NCBI GenBank assembly: GCA_943788775.1
Contig: CALSRO010000007.1
Coordinates: forward strand, 34,251 to 98,250
DNA from: an uncultured Flavobacteriales bacterium
Lineage (GTDB): Bacteria > Bacteroidota > Bacteroidia > Flavobacteriales_G > Salibacteraceae
Length of the DNA stretch: 64,000 bases
Direction: 5' to 3'
Positions 30,741 to 40,045 of the stretch are shown here, piece by piece (the stretch's first letter is position 1; the number at the start of each line of letters is the position of its first letter). Below the pieces are notes generated by a model. That model was not told the DNA's origin and made no database searches. It saw only the letters and a program-made list of their open reading frames with translations. The position numbers and the translations under genes were made by a program.

Positions 30741-31937
30741 ATGTCAATCAATCGATCTCTCTATTTTACTGTATTTATTCTTTCACTGCTGTTTTTTCCA
30801 AGTTGCGAGACGGATATTGATGTTATTGCTCCGAAAAGAGACGTTACTGTCATTTATGGATTGCTTGAAGCGGATAAAACAAGACATTATATCAAAATCA
30901 ATCGTGCTTTTGTTGGCGAAGATTCAGCTTCGGTATTGGCTAGTGAACCTGGCATCAATGAGTATAATACTAAGGAGTTGTCCGCAGTAATCGTTGAGTT
31001 GGGTAGTGATGCTAAAACTCCGACAGGAGCTGTCTGGACTCTAAATGAGACGTATAGCTATAATAAAGAAGGAGGAGCATTTTTTAACGATAGCAACAAG
31101 GTTTACTATTTCGATGCACAGTTGGATGCAACAAAGTTTTATCGAATTGAGTGTACAGTTAACGTGGATGGGGAGGATGAGAAGAAGGTTACGGCAACAA
31201 CAGACATAATAGGCCTTGCTGCGGCATCGGGAGGAATAGAACAAGTCCGTCTGCTTAGTCCAGCATTGTCAGGCAATGCGAGTAGCACAAATGGTGGTGA
31301 TAATCGAGATAATGATGAGGTAGTCTTGGTGAATGGAGTTGACTATGCAAGTCAGTTTAAAGTGTCATGGTCTAATGTAACGGGAGGTGTTCTTTACACG
31401 AGTTATTTTAGAATTTATTATCGAGAGTATGATGTCTCAACTGGTCTGCAAACAGGTTATGATTCAGTTACCCTTAACATCGGCTCGAGAACTTTTGATA
31501 CAGATGAACAGGTTAACTTCCCTGGGGTGAATACTGAAGATTATTTTGCGACCATTGGCCGAAGGGTTGATGATCTTGAACCAGCAAATATTTCTGGTAC
31601 TCAGCGAATCGTATCTGATACAGTGCAGTTTTTCTTGGAGGTTGCAAGTGAAGAACTCGCGACATATATTGAGGTTAATCAGCCAATAAGTGGGGTTGTA
31701 CAGGAGCGACCAACATATACGAATGTGAACAATGGAATTGGAATATTCGCCAGTCGGGTAGTATCAAATACAAAACGATCGAGCATTTTAAGCGATGGTC
31801 GAATCTTAGACGCCAACACACTTGAGGAATTATTATACTCTGAAATAGTGAATAGCGGTGATTACACTAAATCAAAGTCTTTTACGCGACCTGGACGTTG
31901 TGTAATTGACCCTGAAACTGGACCCGATTGCCAATAG
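30741..31937 (+). CDS. DUF4249-type outer-membrane-associated lipoprotein
   Basis: A 398-residue lipoprotein (lipobox near LLFFPSC, Cys at residue 21). The opening of the mature part, SCETDIDVIAPKRDVTVIYG, then LEADKTRHYIKINRAFVGE, and the beta-rich body match DUF4249 proteins, which in Bacteroidota are often encoded with TonB-dependent receptors. No receptor gene is adjacent here. Function is unknown. Confidence 0.72.
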   Translation: MSINRSLYFTVFILSLLFFPSCETDIDVIAPKRDVTVIYGLLEADKTRHYIKINRAFVGEDSASVLASEPGINEYNTKELSAVIVELGSDAKTPTGAVWTLNETYSYNKEGGAFFNDSNKVYYFDAQLDATKFYRIECTVNVDGEDEKKVTATTDIIGLAAASGGIEQVRLLSPALSGNASSTNGGDNRDNDEVVLVNGVDYASQFKVSWSNVTGGVLYTSYFRIYYREYDVSTGLQTGYDSVTLNIGSRTFDTDEQVNFPGVNTEDYFATIGRRVDDLEPANISGTQRIVSDTVQFFLEVASEELATYIEVNQPISGVVQERPTYTNVNNGIGIFASRVVSNTKRSSILSDGRILDANTLEELLYSEIVNSGDYTKSKSFTRPGRCVIDPETGPDCQ

Positions 31938-31940
31938 AAT

Positions 31941-31955
31941 GTGACATCATGTCAC
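31941..31955. repeat. perfect inverted repeat upstream of dnaK
   Basis: GTGACATCATGTCAC is a perfect 7-1-7 palindrome just after the DUF4249 stop and about 130 bases before dnaK. It lacks a T-run, so it does not look like a terminator. It could be an operator. It is not the CIRCE element. Confidence 0.45.
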
Positions 31956-32041
31956 TTATTATGTCTGTTGCGATGTGGTTGAATCAATGAATAACTGACA
32001 TTCCTTCTTATTTCATCCTGTGATTTCTGGTGGCACACCTA

Positions 32042-32069
32042 TTGACAATGGTGCTGCGAATTTGATAAC
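32042..32069 (+). promoter_or_regulatory. possible dnaK promoter
   Basis: TTGACA (32042-32047), a 16-base spacer, then GATAAC (32064-32069), with dnaK starting 18 bases later. This resembles a -35/-10 pair of general sigma-70 type, not the usual Bacteroidota TAnnTTTG. The call is weak. Confidence 0.25.
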
Positions 32070-32086
32070 CTGAAAAAAATTAAATC

Positions 32087-33994
32087 ATGGGAAAGATTAT
32101 AGGAATAGACCTTGGAACTACCAATAGCTGCGTTGCAGTGATGGAAGGAAATGAGCCAGTAGTTATTCCAAACAGCGAGGGAAAGAGAACCACTCCTTCG
32201 GTGGTTGGATTCACCTCGGGCGGAGAAAGAAAAATTGGAGATCCTGCAAAAAGACAGGCAATCACTAATCCAACAAAGACAGTTTATAGTATTAAGCGAT
32301 TCATGGGAATGAGCTATGAAGAAGCTGCCAAAGAATCTAGCCGAGTACCATACGAGGTGGTGAAAGGAGACAACAATACGCCAAGAGTAAAAATTGATGA
32401 CCGAAATTACACTCCACAAGAAATAAGTGCAATGGTTCTTCAGAAAATGAAGAAAACAGCTGAAGATTACTTGGGACAAGAAGTTACTGAAGCTGTAATT
32501 ACAGTTCCAGCTTACTTCAACGATTCGCAGCGACAGGCGACCAAAGAGGCAGGCGAAATTGCTGGACTTAAGGTGCGAAGAATCATTAACGAGCCTACCG
32601 CGGCATCATTGGCATACGGACTCGATAAAAAGTCACAAGACATGAAAATTGTCGTTTTTGACTGTGGTGGAGGAACTCATGATGTATCGATACTAGAATT
32701 AGGCGATGGAGTGTTTGAAGTGAAGTCTACAGACGGAGATACACATTTAGGTGGTGATGACTTTGATCAAGTAATTATTGATTGGTTAGTCGCTGAGTTT
32801 AAAAGTGATGAAGGACAAGATTTGAGTAAAGATCCGATGGCATTGCAACGCTTAAAAGAAGCTGCTGAAAAAGCCAAAGTTGAACTTTCAAGTTCTACTA
32901 GCACAGAGATTAACTTGCCCTACATCATGCCTATTGATGGTGTGCCAAAACACTTAGTTAGAACACTTAGCCGCGCGAAATTTGAGCAGTTGGCAGATTC
33001 ATTAATACAACGGACGATTGAGCCATGTAAAACAGCAATGAAAAATGCTGGAATGAAAACTAGTGACATCGATGAAATCATTTTAGTTGGAGGGTCCACA
33101 AGAATTCCGGCAGTTCAAGAGGCAGTTAAAAAATTCTTCGGTAAAGAGCCAAGTAAGGGTGTGAATCCAGATGAAGTAGTGGCTATTGGAGCGGCAATTC
33201 AAGGCGGGGTACTAAGTGGAGATGTAAAGGATGTACTTCTTTTAGACGTTACTCCGCTATCTCTTGGAATTGAAACTTACGGAGGTGTATTTACCAAATT
33301 GATCGAGTCCAATACAACGATTCCAACCAAGAAGGCGGAAACATTCTCAACAGCAAGCGACAATCAACCATCTGTTGAAATTCACGTGCTTCAAGGAGAG
33401 CGCGCAATGGCTAAGGATAACCGAACTATTGGAAGATTTCACCTTGATGGAATTCCACCATCGCCAAGAGGAGTTCCTCAAATTGAAGTGACATTCGATG
33501 TTGATGCCAACGGTATTATGAATGTGTCTGCTAAGGACAAAGCGACCAATAAAGAACAAAGTATTCGGATTGAAGCTTCCTCTGGACTCAGTCAAGAGGA
33601 AATTGAAAAGATGAAGCAAGAGGCCGAGGCAAATGCGGAATCAGATAAGAAGATGAAAGAGGAGGTGGATAAGTTGAATGCCGCTGATAACATGATTTTT
33701 CAAACTGAAAAGCAATTGGGCGAGTTTGGGGACAAGTTGCCAGCCGACAAAAAACAACCCATTGAAGATGCTCTTGCTGAGTTGAAGACCGCGCACGAAT
33801 CGAAAGATTTCGAAGCGATGGATGCAGCTATGGAAAAATTGAATACGGTTTTTCAAGCCGCTTCGCAAGAAATGTACGCTGCCTCACAGGAAGCAGGTGC
33901 TGAAGGAAATGGAGCCGCGAGTAGTGAAGGTGAAGAAACAGAAGATTCAGAGGTGACAGATGTTGACTTTGAAGAAGTGAAGGACGATAAGTAA
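32087..33994 (+). CDS. dnaK: molecular chaperone DnaK (Hsp70)
   Basis: ATP-dependent chaperone of 635 residues, the normal length. The N-terminal ATPase domain has [20 protein letters not shown] and [20 protein letters not shown], plus [14 protein letters not shown]; the phosphate loop reads [13 protein letters not shown], with Cys where many DnaKs have Leu. The substrate-binding domain begins after [14 protein letters not shown]. The C-terminal lid ends in an acidic EEVKDDK, like the classical EEVKDKK tail. No grpE or dnaJ is adjacent. A strong terminator follows. Confidence 0.97.
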   Translation: MGKIIGIDLGTTNSCVAVMEGNEPVVIPNSEGKRTTPSVVGFTSGGERKIGDPAKRQAITNPTKTVYSIKRFMGMSYEEAAKESSRVPYEVVKGDNNTPRVKIDDRNYTPQEISAMVLQKMKKTAEDYLGQEVTEAVITVPAYFNDSQRQATKEAGEIAGLKVRRIINEPTAASLAYGLDKKSQDMKIVVFDCGGGTHDVSILELGDGVFEVKSTDGDTHLGGDDFDQVIIDWLVAEFKSDEGQDLSKDPMALQRLKEAAEKAKVELSSSTSTEINLPYIMPIDGVPKHLVRTLSRAKFEQLADSLIQRTIEPCKTAMKNAGMKTSDIDEIILVGGSTRIPAVQEAVKKFFGKEPSKGVNPDEVVAIGAAIQGGVLSGDVKDVLLLDVTPLSLGIETYGGVFTKLIESNTTIPTKKAETFSTASDNQPSVEIHVLQGERAMAKDNRTIGRFHLDGIPPSPRGVPQIEVTFDVDANGIMNVSAKDKATNKEQSIRIEASSGLSQEEIEKMKQEAEANAESDKKMKEEVDKLNAADNMIFQTEKQLGEFGDKLPADKKQPIEDALAELKTAHESKDFEAMDAAMEKLNTVFQAASQEMYAASQEAGAEGNGAASSEGEETEDSEVTDVDFEEVKDDK

Positions 33995-34017
33995 GTAGAA
34001 CTCGATTCGGTTTATTT

Positions 34018-34052
34018 AAAAGGGAAGTCAACTATGGCTTCCCTTTTTTGTT
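34018..34052 (+). terminator. dnaK intrinsic terminator
   Basis: Perfect 10-bp stem AAAAGGGAAG / CTTCCCTTTT with a 10-base loop and a T-rich tail, 24 bases after the dnaK stop. Confidence 0.85.
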
Positions 34053-34073
34053 TTTAATGCACAAAAGGTCAAA

Positions 34074-36344
34074 ATGACCTGTTACTTTGCACGCATCTTT
34101 ATGTCAAAACAATTAGCATACATTGTCCTTGTCTCTATTGGTCTGATTACCGCTGGTGCTGGTTACATGATAACTAAGCTCACGTTTGACTATGAGTTCG
34201 AACACTTCTTTCCTTCGAATGATCCAGAATTAGAGTTTTATCAGGAATACACTGAGAAATTCGACACGGACATTGATTTTGTCATAATGGGATTGAAGAA
34301 TGAGGAAGGAATATTTGAAAGGGGGTTCCTCAAATCCTCTTCAAATATGATAGAGGAGATTAAGCAAATTCCTCATGTTAAGCGAATCATTTCTCCATTT
34401 AATGCGGCTGATTATGCATTAGGACCTTTTGGGCCAATTGCTATTCCATATTTACACATTGATGATCCTGATCGTTATCAAAAAGACTCATCAAGAATAT
34501 ACGAGCATCAGAAACAGGTGGGAAGCTTGTTCTCACCGGATGCCAAGAGTATAAGCCTCCTTGTAATTCTCGAGGACACCCTAAATAAGCTCGAAACAGA
34601 TACTGTCTATTACAATTTGACCGATGTGATGGATAAGTATGAATTTGATGAGATTCATGCGGCAGGCAAAGCAATTGGCCAGGCCTTTTATATCGAACAG
34701 ATTAAAACAGAATTCATTCTGTTCATGGCAATTGCAGTCCTCCTTATAATCATGGTTCTCTTACTTATTTATCGTTCTTTTTGGGGTACCGCGGTGCCAT
34801 TAATTGTGGTTTTACTTTCCGTGATATGGTTACTTGGATTTATGAGTTTAGTCGGCAAGTCAATTGATATAATGACGACACTTTTGCCCTTAGTACTCTT
34901 TGTAGTAGGAGTAAGCGATGTCATTCACCTACTGAGTAGATTCTTTGAGGAAATAAGAGCGGGTTTATCAAAAAATCAAGCCATTCAAACGGCTTATAAA
35001 AGGGTAGGAGCTGCGACATTTTTAACATCGCTTACAACAGCTTTGGGATTTCTTACATTACTAACCTCGGGAGTTAAACCAGTGCGTGAATTGGGGGTTT
35101 TCGCAGCTGCAGGAGTATTTATCGCCTTCTTCTTAGCTTTCTCCTTACTACCAGCAATATTGTCGATCAGTGCGGTACCAAAGTTGGCATACAAGGAGCC
35201 ATCGACTGTGATGTGGAATAAGCTCGTTTCAAAAATGTTTCGATTTTCTATCAATAGACGAAAATGGATTGTTGTATTCAGTGTAGCGTTGATTTCACTT
35301 TCCATTGTTGGTATAACCAACATAAAAATTGATAACTATCTACTCGAAGATGTTTCTGAAGATGACCCAATCAGAAAGAGTTTTATGTTTTTCGAAGAGA
35401 ATTTCTCAGGAGTTCGACCATTTGAATTGCAACTGACAGTCACTGATTCTAACATGAATGTGTTGGATCCAAAGGTTATTCAAGATATGATGACAGTTGA
35501 GAGCTATCTCAAAGATGAATATGGAGTAGGGTTTCTAAGTTCACCACTAAATATATTAAGAGGAGCGAATCAAGTTTTAAATGGCGGCTTGGATTCAGCC
35601 AATCTAATTCCAAGCAGTGAACGACAACTCAAAAAGGCCACCTCCATAGTAAATACCTTGTCAAAGCGCCCTGAATTTGCAGCCTTACTAAGTGCGGATA
35701 AGATGCACGCGAGGTTCACAGGCAAAATACAAGATCAAGGAGGTCGGTTGACCAAACAAAAGGATGATGAATTGCGGCAATACTTTAATAAGGGTGGTGT
35801 TCTGGATCATTCAGAGATTACATTAACGGGTATGTCTCTCCTTATTGATAAGAATAACGAGACACTTTCGTCCAATATGATGTCAGGACTACTATTCGCC
35901 CTTTTAGTAGTTGCCATCATCATGGGGCTGATGTTTAAATCATTAAGAATTGCGATGATATCGTTAGTGCCTAACATCATTCCCTTATTAATGATTGGGG
36001 GATTCATGGGGTTCACCGGAATTGATTTAAAAATATCGACCTCTGTCATATTTGGCATAGCATTCGGCATTGCAGTGGACGACTCAATTCACTATTTAAT
36101 AAAGTATCGTCAGGAGCTGAAAAAAGGTAGGTCCAATATTTACGCCTTAAAAAGAACCTCTCTTTCAACTGGAAAAGCGATCATATTGACCACGATTATT
36201 CTCTGTATGGGTTTCATATCGCTATCCGCCTCTGATTTTACGAGTACTTTTTATGTGGGAATACTTATCAGTATTGCCTTGGCTTCGGCAGTGGTCGCGG
36301 ACCTATTGCTATTGCCAATTTTGCTCCTAAAACGTTCGAAATAA
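34074..36344 (+). CDS. MMPL/RND-family exporter
   Basis: A 756-residue inner-membrane transporter of the RND superfamily (MMPL/HpnN-like). It has one N-terminal membrane helix, a periplasmic domain (FEHFFPSNDPELEFYQEY), a cluster of five or six helices (VVGVSDVIHLLSRFFEE block), then the same arrangement repeated. The TM4-like motif FGIAFGIAVDDSIHYL carries the acidic residues expected for proton coupling. Such proteins export lipids or hydrophobic molecules without a periplasmic adaptor. I use the ATG at 34074, because CYFARIFMSKQ resembles the pre-helix region of relatives and an AAGG lies upstream; ATG 34101 is an alternative. Confidence 0.85.
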   Translation: MTCYFARIFMSKQLAYIVLVSIGLITAGAGYMITKLTFDYEFEHFFPSNDPELEFYQEYTEKFDTDIDFVIMGLKNEEGIFERGFLKSSSNMIEEIKQIPHVKRIISPFNAADYALGPFGPIAIPYLHIDDPDRYQKDSSRIYEHQKQVGSLFSPDAKSISLLVILEDTLNKLETDTVYYNLTDVMDKYEFDEIHAAGKAIGQAFYIEQIKTEFILFMAIAVLLIIMVLLLIYRSFWGTAVPLIVVLLSVIWLLGFMSLVGKSIDIMTTLLPLVLFVVGVSDVIHLLSRFFEEIRAGLSKNQAIQTAYKRVGAATFLTSLTTALGFLTLLTSGVKPVRELGVFAAAGVFIAFFLAFSLLPAILSISAVPKLAYKEPSTVMWNKLVSKMFRFSINRRKWIVVFSVALISLSIVGITNIKIDNYLLEDVSEDDPIRKSFMFFEENFSGVRPFELQLTVTDSNMNVLDPKVIQDMMTVESYLKDEYGVGFLSSPLNILRGANQVLNGGLDSANLIPSSERQLKKATSIVNTLSKRPEFAALLSADKMHARFTGKIQDQGGRLTKQKDDELRQYFNKGGVLDHSEITLTGMSLLIDKNNETLSSNMMSGLLFALLVVAIIMGLMFKSLRIAMISLVPNIIPLLMIGGFMGFTGIDLKISTSVIFGIAFGIAVDDSIHYLIKYRQELKKGRSNIYALKRTSLSTGKAIILTTIILCMGFISLSASDFTSTFYVGILISIALASAVVADLLLLPILLLKRSK

Positions 36345-36485
36345 GACAGAAAGGAATTATTTCTAATCCAAAGTATCATTATCAGGTAGCCGATTCGGCA
36401 ATTTTCGATGTGGACTTCAAATATTTTCAAACTAAAACTGTTGATGAAAATGGTTTCAATTAAACCGTTAAGTCAAAAAAGCAAT

Positions 36486-36493
36486 TAGATTTG
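36486..36493 (+). promoter_or_regulatory. candidate -7 promoter element for TM2-like gene 1
   Basis: TAGATTTG fits TAnnTTTG, 33 bases before the ATG at 36526. It is the best promoter candidate in the 180-bp gap 36345-36525, which otherwise holds no gene that I can see. Confidence 0.35.
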
Positions 36494-36525
36494 CGGTAAA
36501 TCAAAAAACACAAAAACTAATTACT

Positions 36526-36924
36526 ATGAAAAAACTAGTCCTTGCACTTGCTCTTGTTATTGGAGCTGCTGGAGCGTCTTTCGCTTCAAACTACAAGTTA
36601 GACGAAGCTGCTGTTGAGTCAGCGTTTACTGCTTCTGATGACATTACTCTATCCGTTACTGAATCACTAGGAGTTGAGGCTGTTGCAGCTGAAGGAGAAT
36701 TGGACAAGACTCAATATTTAATCCGTGCGGCGTTCTGCGGTATTATCGCTCTTCACAGAAGTTATATGGGAACTGGTGATAAAGGTTTATTACTATACTA
36801 TCTATGTATTCCTGTAGCTAACTATGTTGCTATAATGGTTGACTTCTGGGGTGTTATTATCAAAGGAGACGAATTCTGGATGAAGTACAAAGACAATCCA
36901 AAGTTCTTCGCTTGGAATAACTAA
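36526..36924 (+). CDS. TM2-domain-like secreted/membrane protein, copy 1
   Basis: A 132-residue protein: a signal peptide (to about ASFAS), then a conserved mature N-terminus NYKLDEAAVESAFTASDDIT, an acidic linker and two membrane segments. The second part has the TM2-style motif ALHRSYMGTGDKGLLLYYLC with a Asp in the second helix region (VDFWGVI), ending DNPKFFAWNN. Three relatives lie at 41.0-42.7 kb on the other strand. TM2 domains pair two helices around a short loop; function in bacteria is not established. A strong bidirectional terminator follows. Confidence 0.72.
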   Translation: MKKLVLALALVIGAAGASFASNYKLDEAAVESAFTASDDITLSVTESLGVEAVAAEGELDKTQYLIRAAFCGIIALHRSYMGTGDKGLLLYYLCIPVANYVAIMVDFWGVIIKGDEFWMKYKDNPKFFAWNN

Positions 36925-36942
36925 GAGAAATATCTTAAAATG

Positions 36943-36976
36943 AAAAAGCCGTTTGATTATCAAACGGCTTTTTTTT
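36943..36976. terminator. bidirectional intrinsic terminator
   Basis: Perfect 14-bp stem AAAAAGCCGTTTGA / TCAAACGGCTTTTT with a 3-base loop and flanking A and T runs. It ends TM2-like gene 1 on the forward strand and the TPR-protein operon on the reverse strand, whose last stop (36975-36977) touches it. Confidence 0.92.
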
Positions 36977-37841
36977 ACTCTAAACTGAAGATCAATTCGA
37001 TCAGCTGTGCATTGTACTTGCGTTGATTGATATGATTTCTTTTACCAGCCAGATGTTCCGCTCGTTTGACCCCAGCCATGTAGAAACGCTGAAATAACCC
37101 ATATCCAAGTACAATTCCTGCTACATAATACTTTACCACGAAAATCCCAACAGCTGCTAGTCCCAATCCTGTAGAAAGCATTGCTACTGAGAATACTGCA
37201 TCCCAGAAGTAACCTGCATATAGCTGACCGGTTCCTGGAAGGAATGTCGACCAAGCAGAAGCGCGCTCTGGATTTCGATATTTAGGATAGTTTTTCTGGT
37301 TGTAAGCGCATTCAATAGATAACAGAGCGCTGTCTCTTGCACTTTCATCTTTTAGCGAGTTCTGCACCCAAAAGACAAGTTTTTCTTTAGCTCCAGACCA
37401 ATCCCAAAGTTCATTTAAAGTCAAAGCATACAAGAGTGAGGCTTTTGTTTGATACTCTACATTCAGGAATTGGTCAACAAGGTAGAGCTGAGATGATGCT
37501 TGCTCGAAATCTTTGTTGAGATAAGAGGCATAGGCCGTATTGTAACGCGATTCAAAAACTAAGGAGTCACTTAATCCAAAATAACCGACCCGTAGCATGG
37601 TTTTTTCAGCTGCAGCTGGATTATAAAGCGATAATTGACATTTCGCTTTTTTGTTAAGAGCTATTGTCCTTATCTGATTATCAAAAGTGGAATAACAAAT
37701 TCGTTCGTATTCCAATGCGGCTAACTCATAGCGCTTATTGACGTTTAATGAATCTGCAATGGAAAACTCTTGAAATTTACTGCCAGAATACCCTGCGAAG
37801 GGGAATATGCATATCGTACAAAATATTACGATCGATTTCAT
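36975..37841 (-). CDS. TPR-like membrane protein with PGTGQLYAGY motif (copy 2)
   Basis: About 288 residues from ATG 37841 (MKSIVIFCTICIFPFAGYS signal peptide); the frame could start at 37871. A helical, TPR-like region (about 20-190) precedes the motif STFLPGTGQLYAGYFWDAVF and two or three membrane segments. The neighbouring upstream gene encodes a relative with the same layout. Proteins with PGxGQxY(A)GY and C-terminal helices are common in Bacteroidota envelopes but uncharacterised. The last gene of an operon led by a LolA-like and a YidD-like gene. Confidence 0.65.
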   Translation of the reverse strand: MKSIVIFCTICIFPFAGYSGSKFQEFSIADSLNVNKRYELAALEYERICYSTFDNQIRTIALNKKAKCQLSLYNPAAAEKTMLRVGYFGLSDSLVFESRYNTAYASYLNKDFEQASSQLYLVDQFLNVEYQTKASLLYALTLNELWDWSGAKEKLVFWVQNSLKDESARDSALLSIECAYNQKNYPKYRNPERASAWSTFLPGTGQLYAGYFWDAVFSVAMLSTGLGLAAVGIFVVKYYVAGIVLGYGLFQRFYMAGVKRAEHLAGKRNHINQRKYNAQLIELIFSLE

Positions 37842-38754
37842 CATAAATCTCTTTTTTAATAGAATAAACACTTAGTGCACTTCCCCAAATATTGCCAATG
37901 TAGAATATGCCAAATAATGATCCTAGAATAATAAACTGAGGACTCAATAGGCCTGCAATTATTGCTGCTTCTATGGCAACGGCAGCTAAGGGAAGAGACA
38001 AATACATTGTTCCAAAAGGAGTACCTCTGTATCCTGCATAAAACTTTCCTACACCTGGAAATAAAGCAGATAAACCACCTGCGATGAATGGTGACTTCCT
38101 TTTATATGTGCTCAGCTGCTCATGATAAGTGGACATGTTTTGCTCTTCTGTTGAAAATTCAAAGTATGTCCTTTCCAAATGCTTAGCCACAGAATCATAT
38201 GCTGAATAGTCTCTTTCAAGTAATGCGATCGAGGCGTATTGCAGATACCTTAAATCCGAAAGTAGTGTTCCACTATCAAGTTGTATGTCTGCCAAGATTC
38301 TTTTAGCTGAATCAAATTCAGTGAGGTAAACAAAACATATGGCTTCATAGAAGTTTGACTGAACGCCTATGGCTGTATTACCATTAACTCGACTGAGAAC
38401 TCTAATTGCTTCGTTGAAATCTCTGTTAAAATAGCTGATCCAACCTCTCATGTAGGTGATACTGTCTCGCTGGTCAGGCGTTGCAGAAATTGACTCGCTC
38501 TCAATTTTTGACAGTAAGACTTTCGCATCATTATATTGATCATTGGTGATGAGATAGGTCGCAAAATTCAGCTCTTGCGTAAAGTATTTAGCCGAGTCAA
38601 CCGCTTTGACATCACCTTCGGTTAATACACTGTCCGTTTCCCTCACCACAGCGGTATCTAAGACTGAAATGGTCGAACTTGAATCAGGTGCTTGAGCGGC
38701 TGGCTCCAAGCATGAGATTATAAAAAGGATTAGTAAAAGAGTAGGTCGGGTCAT
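37777..38754 (-). CDS. TPR-like membrane protein with PGVGKFYAGY motif (copy 1)
   Basis: A 325-residue protein: a signal peptide (MTRPTLLLILFIISCLEPAAQA), a helical TPR-like region (about 50-220; AKVLLSKIE, FNEAIRVLSRV), the motif ALFPGVGKFYAGYRGTPFG, then two or three membrane segments. It resembles the next gene downstream and overlaps that gene's start by 65 bases in another frame. A 17-base gap separates it from the YidD-like gene. The role is unknown; context suggests envelope assembly. Confidence 0.65.
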   Translation of the reverse strand: MTRPTLLLILFIISCLEPAAQAPDSSSTISVLDTAVVRETDSVLTEGDVKAVDSAKYFTQELNFATYLITNDQYNDAKVLLSKIESESISATPDQRDSITYMRGWISYFNRDFNEAIRVLSRVNGNTAIGVQSNFYEAICFVYLTEFDSAKRILADIQLDSGTLLSDLRYLQYASIALLERDYSAYDSVAKHLERTYFEFSTEEQNMSTYHEQLSTYKRKSPFIAGGLSALFPGVGKFYAGYRGTPFGTMYLSLPLAAVAIEAAIIAGLLSPQFIILGSLFGIFYIGNIWGSALSVYSIKKEIYDEIDRNILYDMHIPLRRVFWQ

Positions 38755-38771
38755 GTTACTTAATAGATCGA

Positions 38772-39251
38772 CTATTTGTGGTCGTGGCTAGTATGGTCGC
38801 CCTTTACGCTGTATTTACTTGGGTTGTCGATTAGCATTCCTGTGCGGTCGTTCATTTGGCTCGGCAACATATCAATGGTGGTAAACTGCGTACATCGCGT
38901 TAATCTATCGGCAGATAATGCAACGCCCTTTAAGAGTCCATATTCCTGAATACTTGCAAAACTAAACGCAGAGCAGCTGATTTCATATGGACAACGAGAT
39001 TGGAGTTGGGGAGAAATAACTTTCTGATATAGAAACAAGGCACCGCCAAATGTCAAAGTGATTGGGTTGTAATTTACAATTGGGTTCTTCCCGAGCTTTA
39101 AAAATTTCGGTTTTCTTGGTTCGTATTCTAATTCGAAATAATCAATGGTAGAAATCGCCTCTTTTTGAGCGCTTGAAAACTGGGCTGAAGATTTGAGTCT
39201 AAAACCAAATACAGAAATCATGAGAAGAACTATGTAGAGCAAGTGATTCAT
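38772..39251 (-). CDS. YidD-domain protein with N-terminal signal peptide
   Basis: A 159-residue protein. Residues about 70-130 match the YidD (membrane protein insertion efficiency factor) family: FLYQKVISPQLQSRCPYEIS with conserved cysteines, then SCSAFSFASIQEYGLLKGVA and RLTRC. Classical YidD has about 80 residues and acts at the cytoplasmic membrane surface. Here a signal peptide (MNHLLYIVLLMISVFGFRL, then SSAQ) and an added linker precede it, and a His-rich tail (KGDHTSHDHK) follows, suggesting export. Coupled by an ATGA to the LolA-like gene. Confidence 0.75.
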   Translation of the reverse strand: MNHLLYIVLLMISVFGFRLKSSAQFSSAQKEAISTIDYFELEYEPRKPKFLKLGKNPIVNYNPITLTFGGALFLYQKVISPQLQSRCPYEISCSAFSFASIQEYGLLKGVALSADRLTRCTQFTTIDMLPSQMNDRTGMLIDNPSKYSVKGDHTSHDHK

Positions 39252-40009
39252 TCTGGCATATCTTTCATAGAAGCCGCATCAATTACTTCTGCATCCGCTG
39301 GTATTTGAAAATTCAACCAGGTTTCATCTACCTCTGAATTCAACTTTAAATCGTCATACTTTCTTTGAGTAATGGACGAGTCCGACTCATTATAATATGT
39401 GATTTCCGTAATTGTGAAAGGCATTTTTATGTAAGACACATTCTGATAATTGGTGTAATATGTCTTTTGATAAACAATCCCATCTGCATCAATAAACCCT
39501 AAGTAAATTGGTAAATAGTTTTCATATGCAATTTCTATCGCCTGTGCTTGCAGTGGACGATCCACGGGTGCGGTCCATGTATTTACAATAACGCCTTCTT
39601 CATTTCGAGTATCAGTGATTTTATAGCCGAGACTACTTAGGCCCATGTCATTGGTTTTTCCACTAAGAAAACTGTAAATGAAACTATTCTTTGTGCTGAA
39701 TTCGGTGCCTTGGCTCAGTGCGACCCGGTTTGTTTGAGGGTCATAACTTTTAAGTTCTCCTGTGGAAGTAGCGATGATTACCTGACTAATTGGAGTGAAC
39801 ATTTTTGTTACCATTAAACCGTTGGTTGGTTTGTAATAAACAGCTCCCTTGGCCGTTATGGATTTACCTTGGAATAAGGTGCGAGCTGTCATGTTTAAAC
39901 TCATTTTTTGAAGGTTAGATTGCACAGGAACTGCTGAGATTAGACTGAATAACAGTAAAACCGTGAGTGCAGAAATACCAACCAATTTGTATAGCTTCGC
40001 TTTGCCCAT
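39248..40009 (-). CDS. LolA-like periplasmic lipoprotein carrier
   Basis: About 253 residues from ATG 40009 (MGKAKLYKLVGISALTVLLL signal peptide or anchor). The mature part is beta-rich and follows the LolA pattern: a short helix (QSNLQKMSLNMTARTLFQGK), AVYYKPTNGLMVTKMFTPI, a variable loop, then IAYENYLPIYLGFIDADGIV. LolA and LolB carry lipoproteins or other lipids across the periplasm. The open frame reaches 40045, but the extra residues are not signal-like. First gene of a four-gene operon. Confidence 0.68.
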   Translation of the reverse strand: MGKAKLYKLVGISALTVLLLFSLISAVPVQSNLQKMSLNMTARTLFQGKSITAKGAVYYKPTNGLMVTKMFTPISQVIIATSTGELKSYDPQTNRVALSQGTEFSTKNSFIYSFLSGKTNDMGLSSLGYKITDTRNEEGVIVNTWTAPVDRPLQAQAIEIAYENYLPIYLGFIDADGIVYQKTYYTNYQNVSYIKMPFTITEITYYNESDSSITQRKYDDLKLNSEVDETWLNFQIPADAEVIDAASMKDMPE

Positions 40010-40045
40010 TTCGCGGGCGAATTTACATTTAATTTCCCCAACCAA

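Noticed and set aside
34066..34080. Inverted repeat AGGTCA-AAA-TGACCT over the start of the MMPL gene
   Set aside because: Six-base arms in AT-rich sequence are expected by chance; no further support for a start-masking hairpin.
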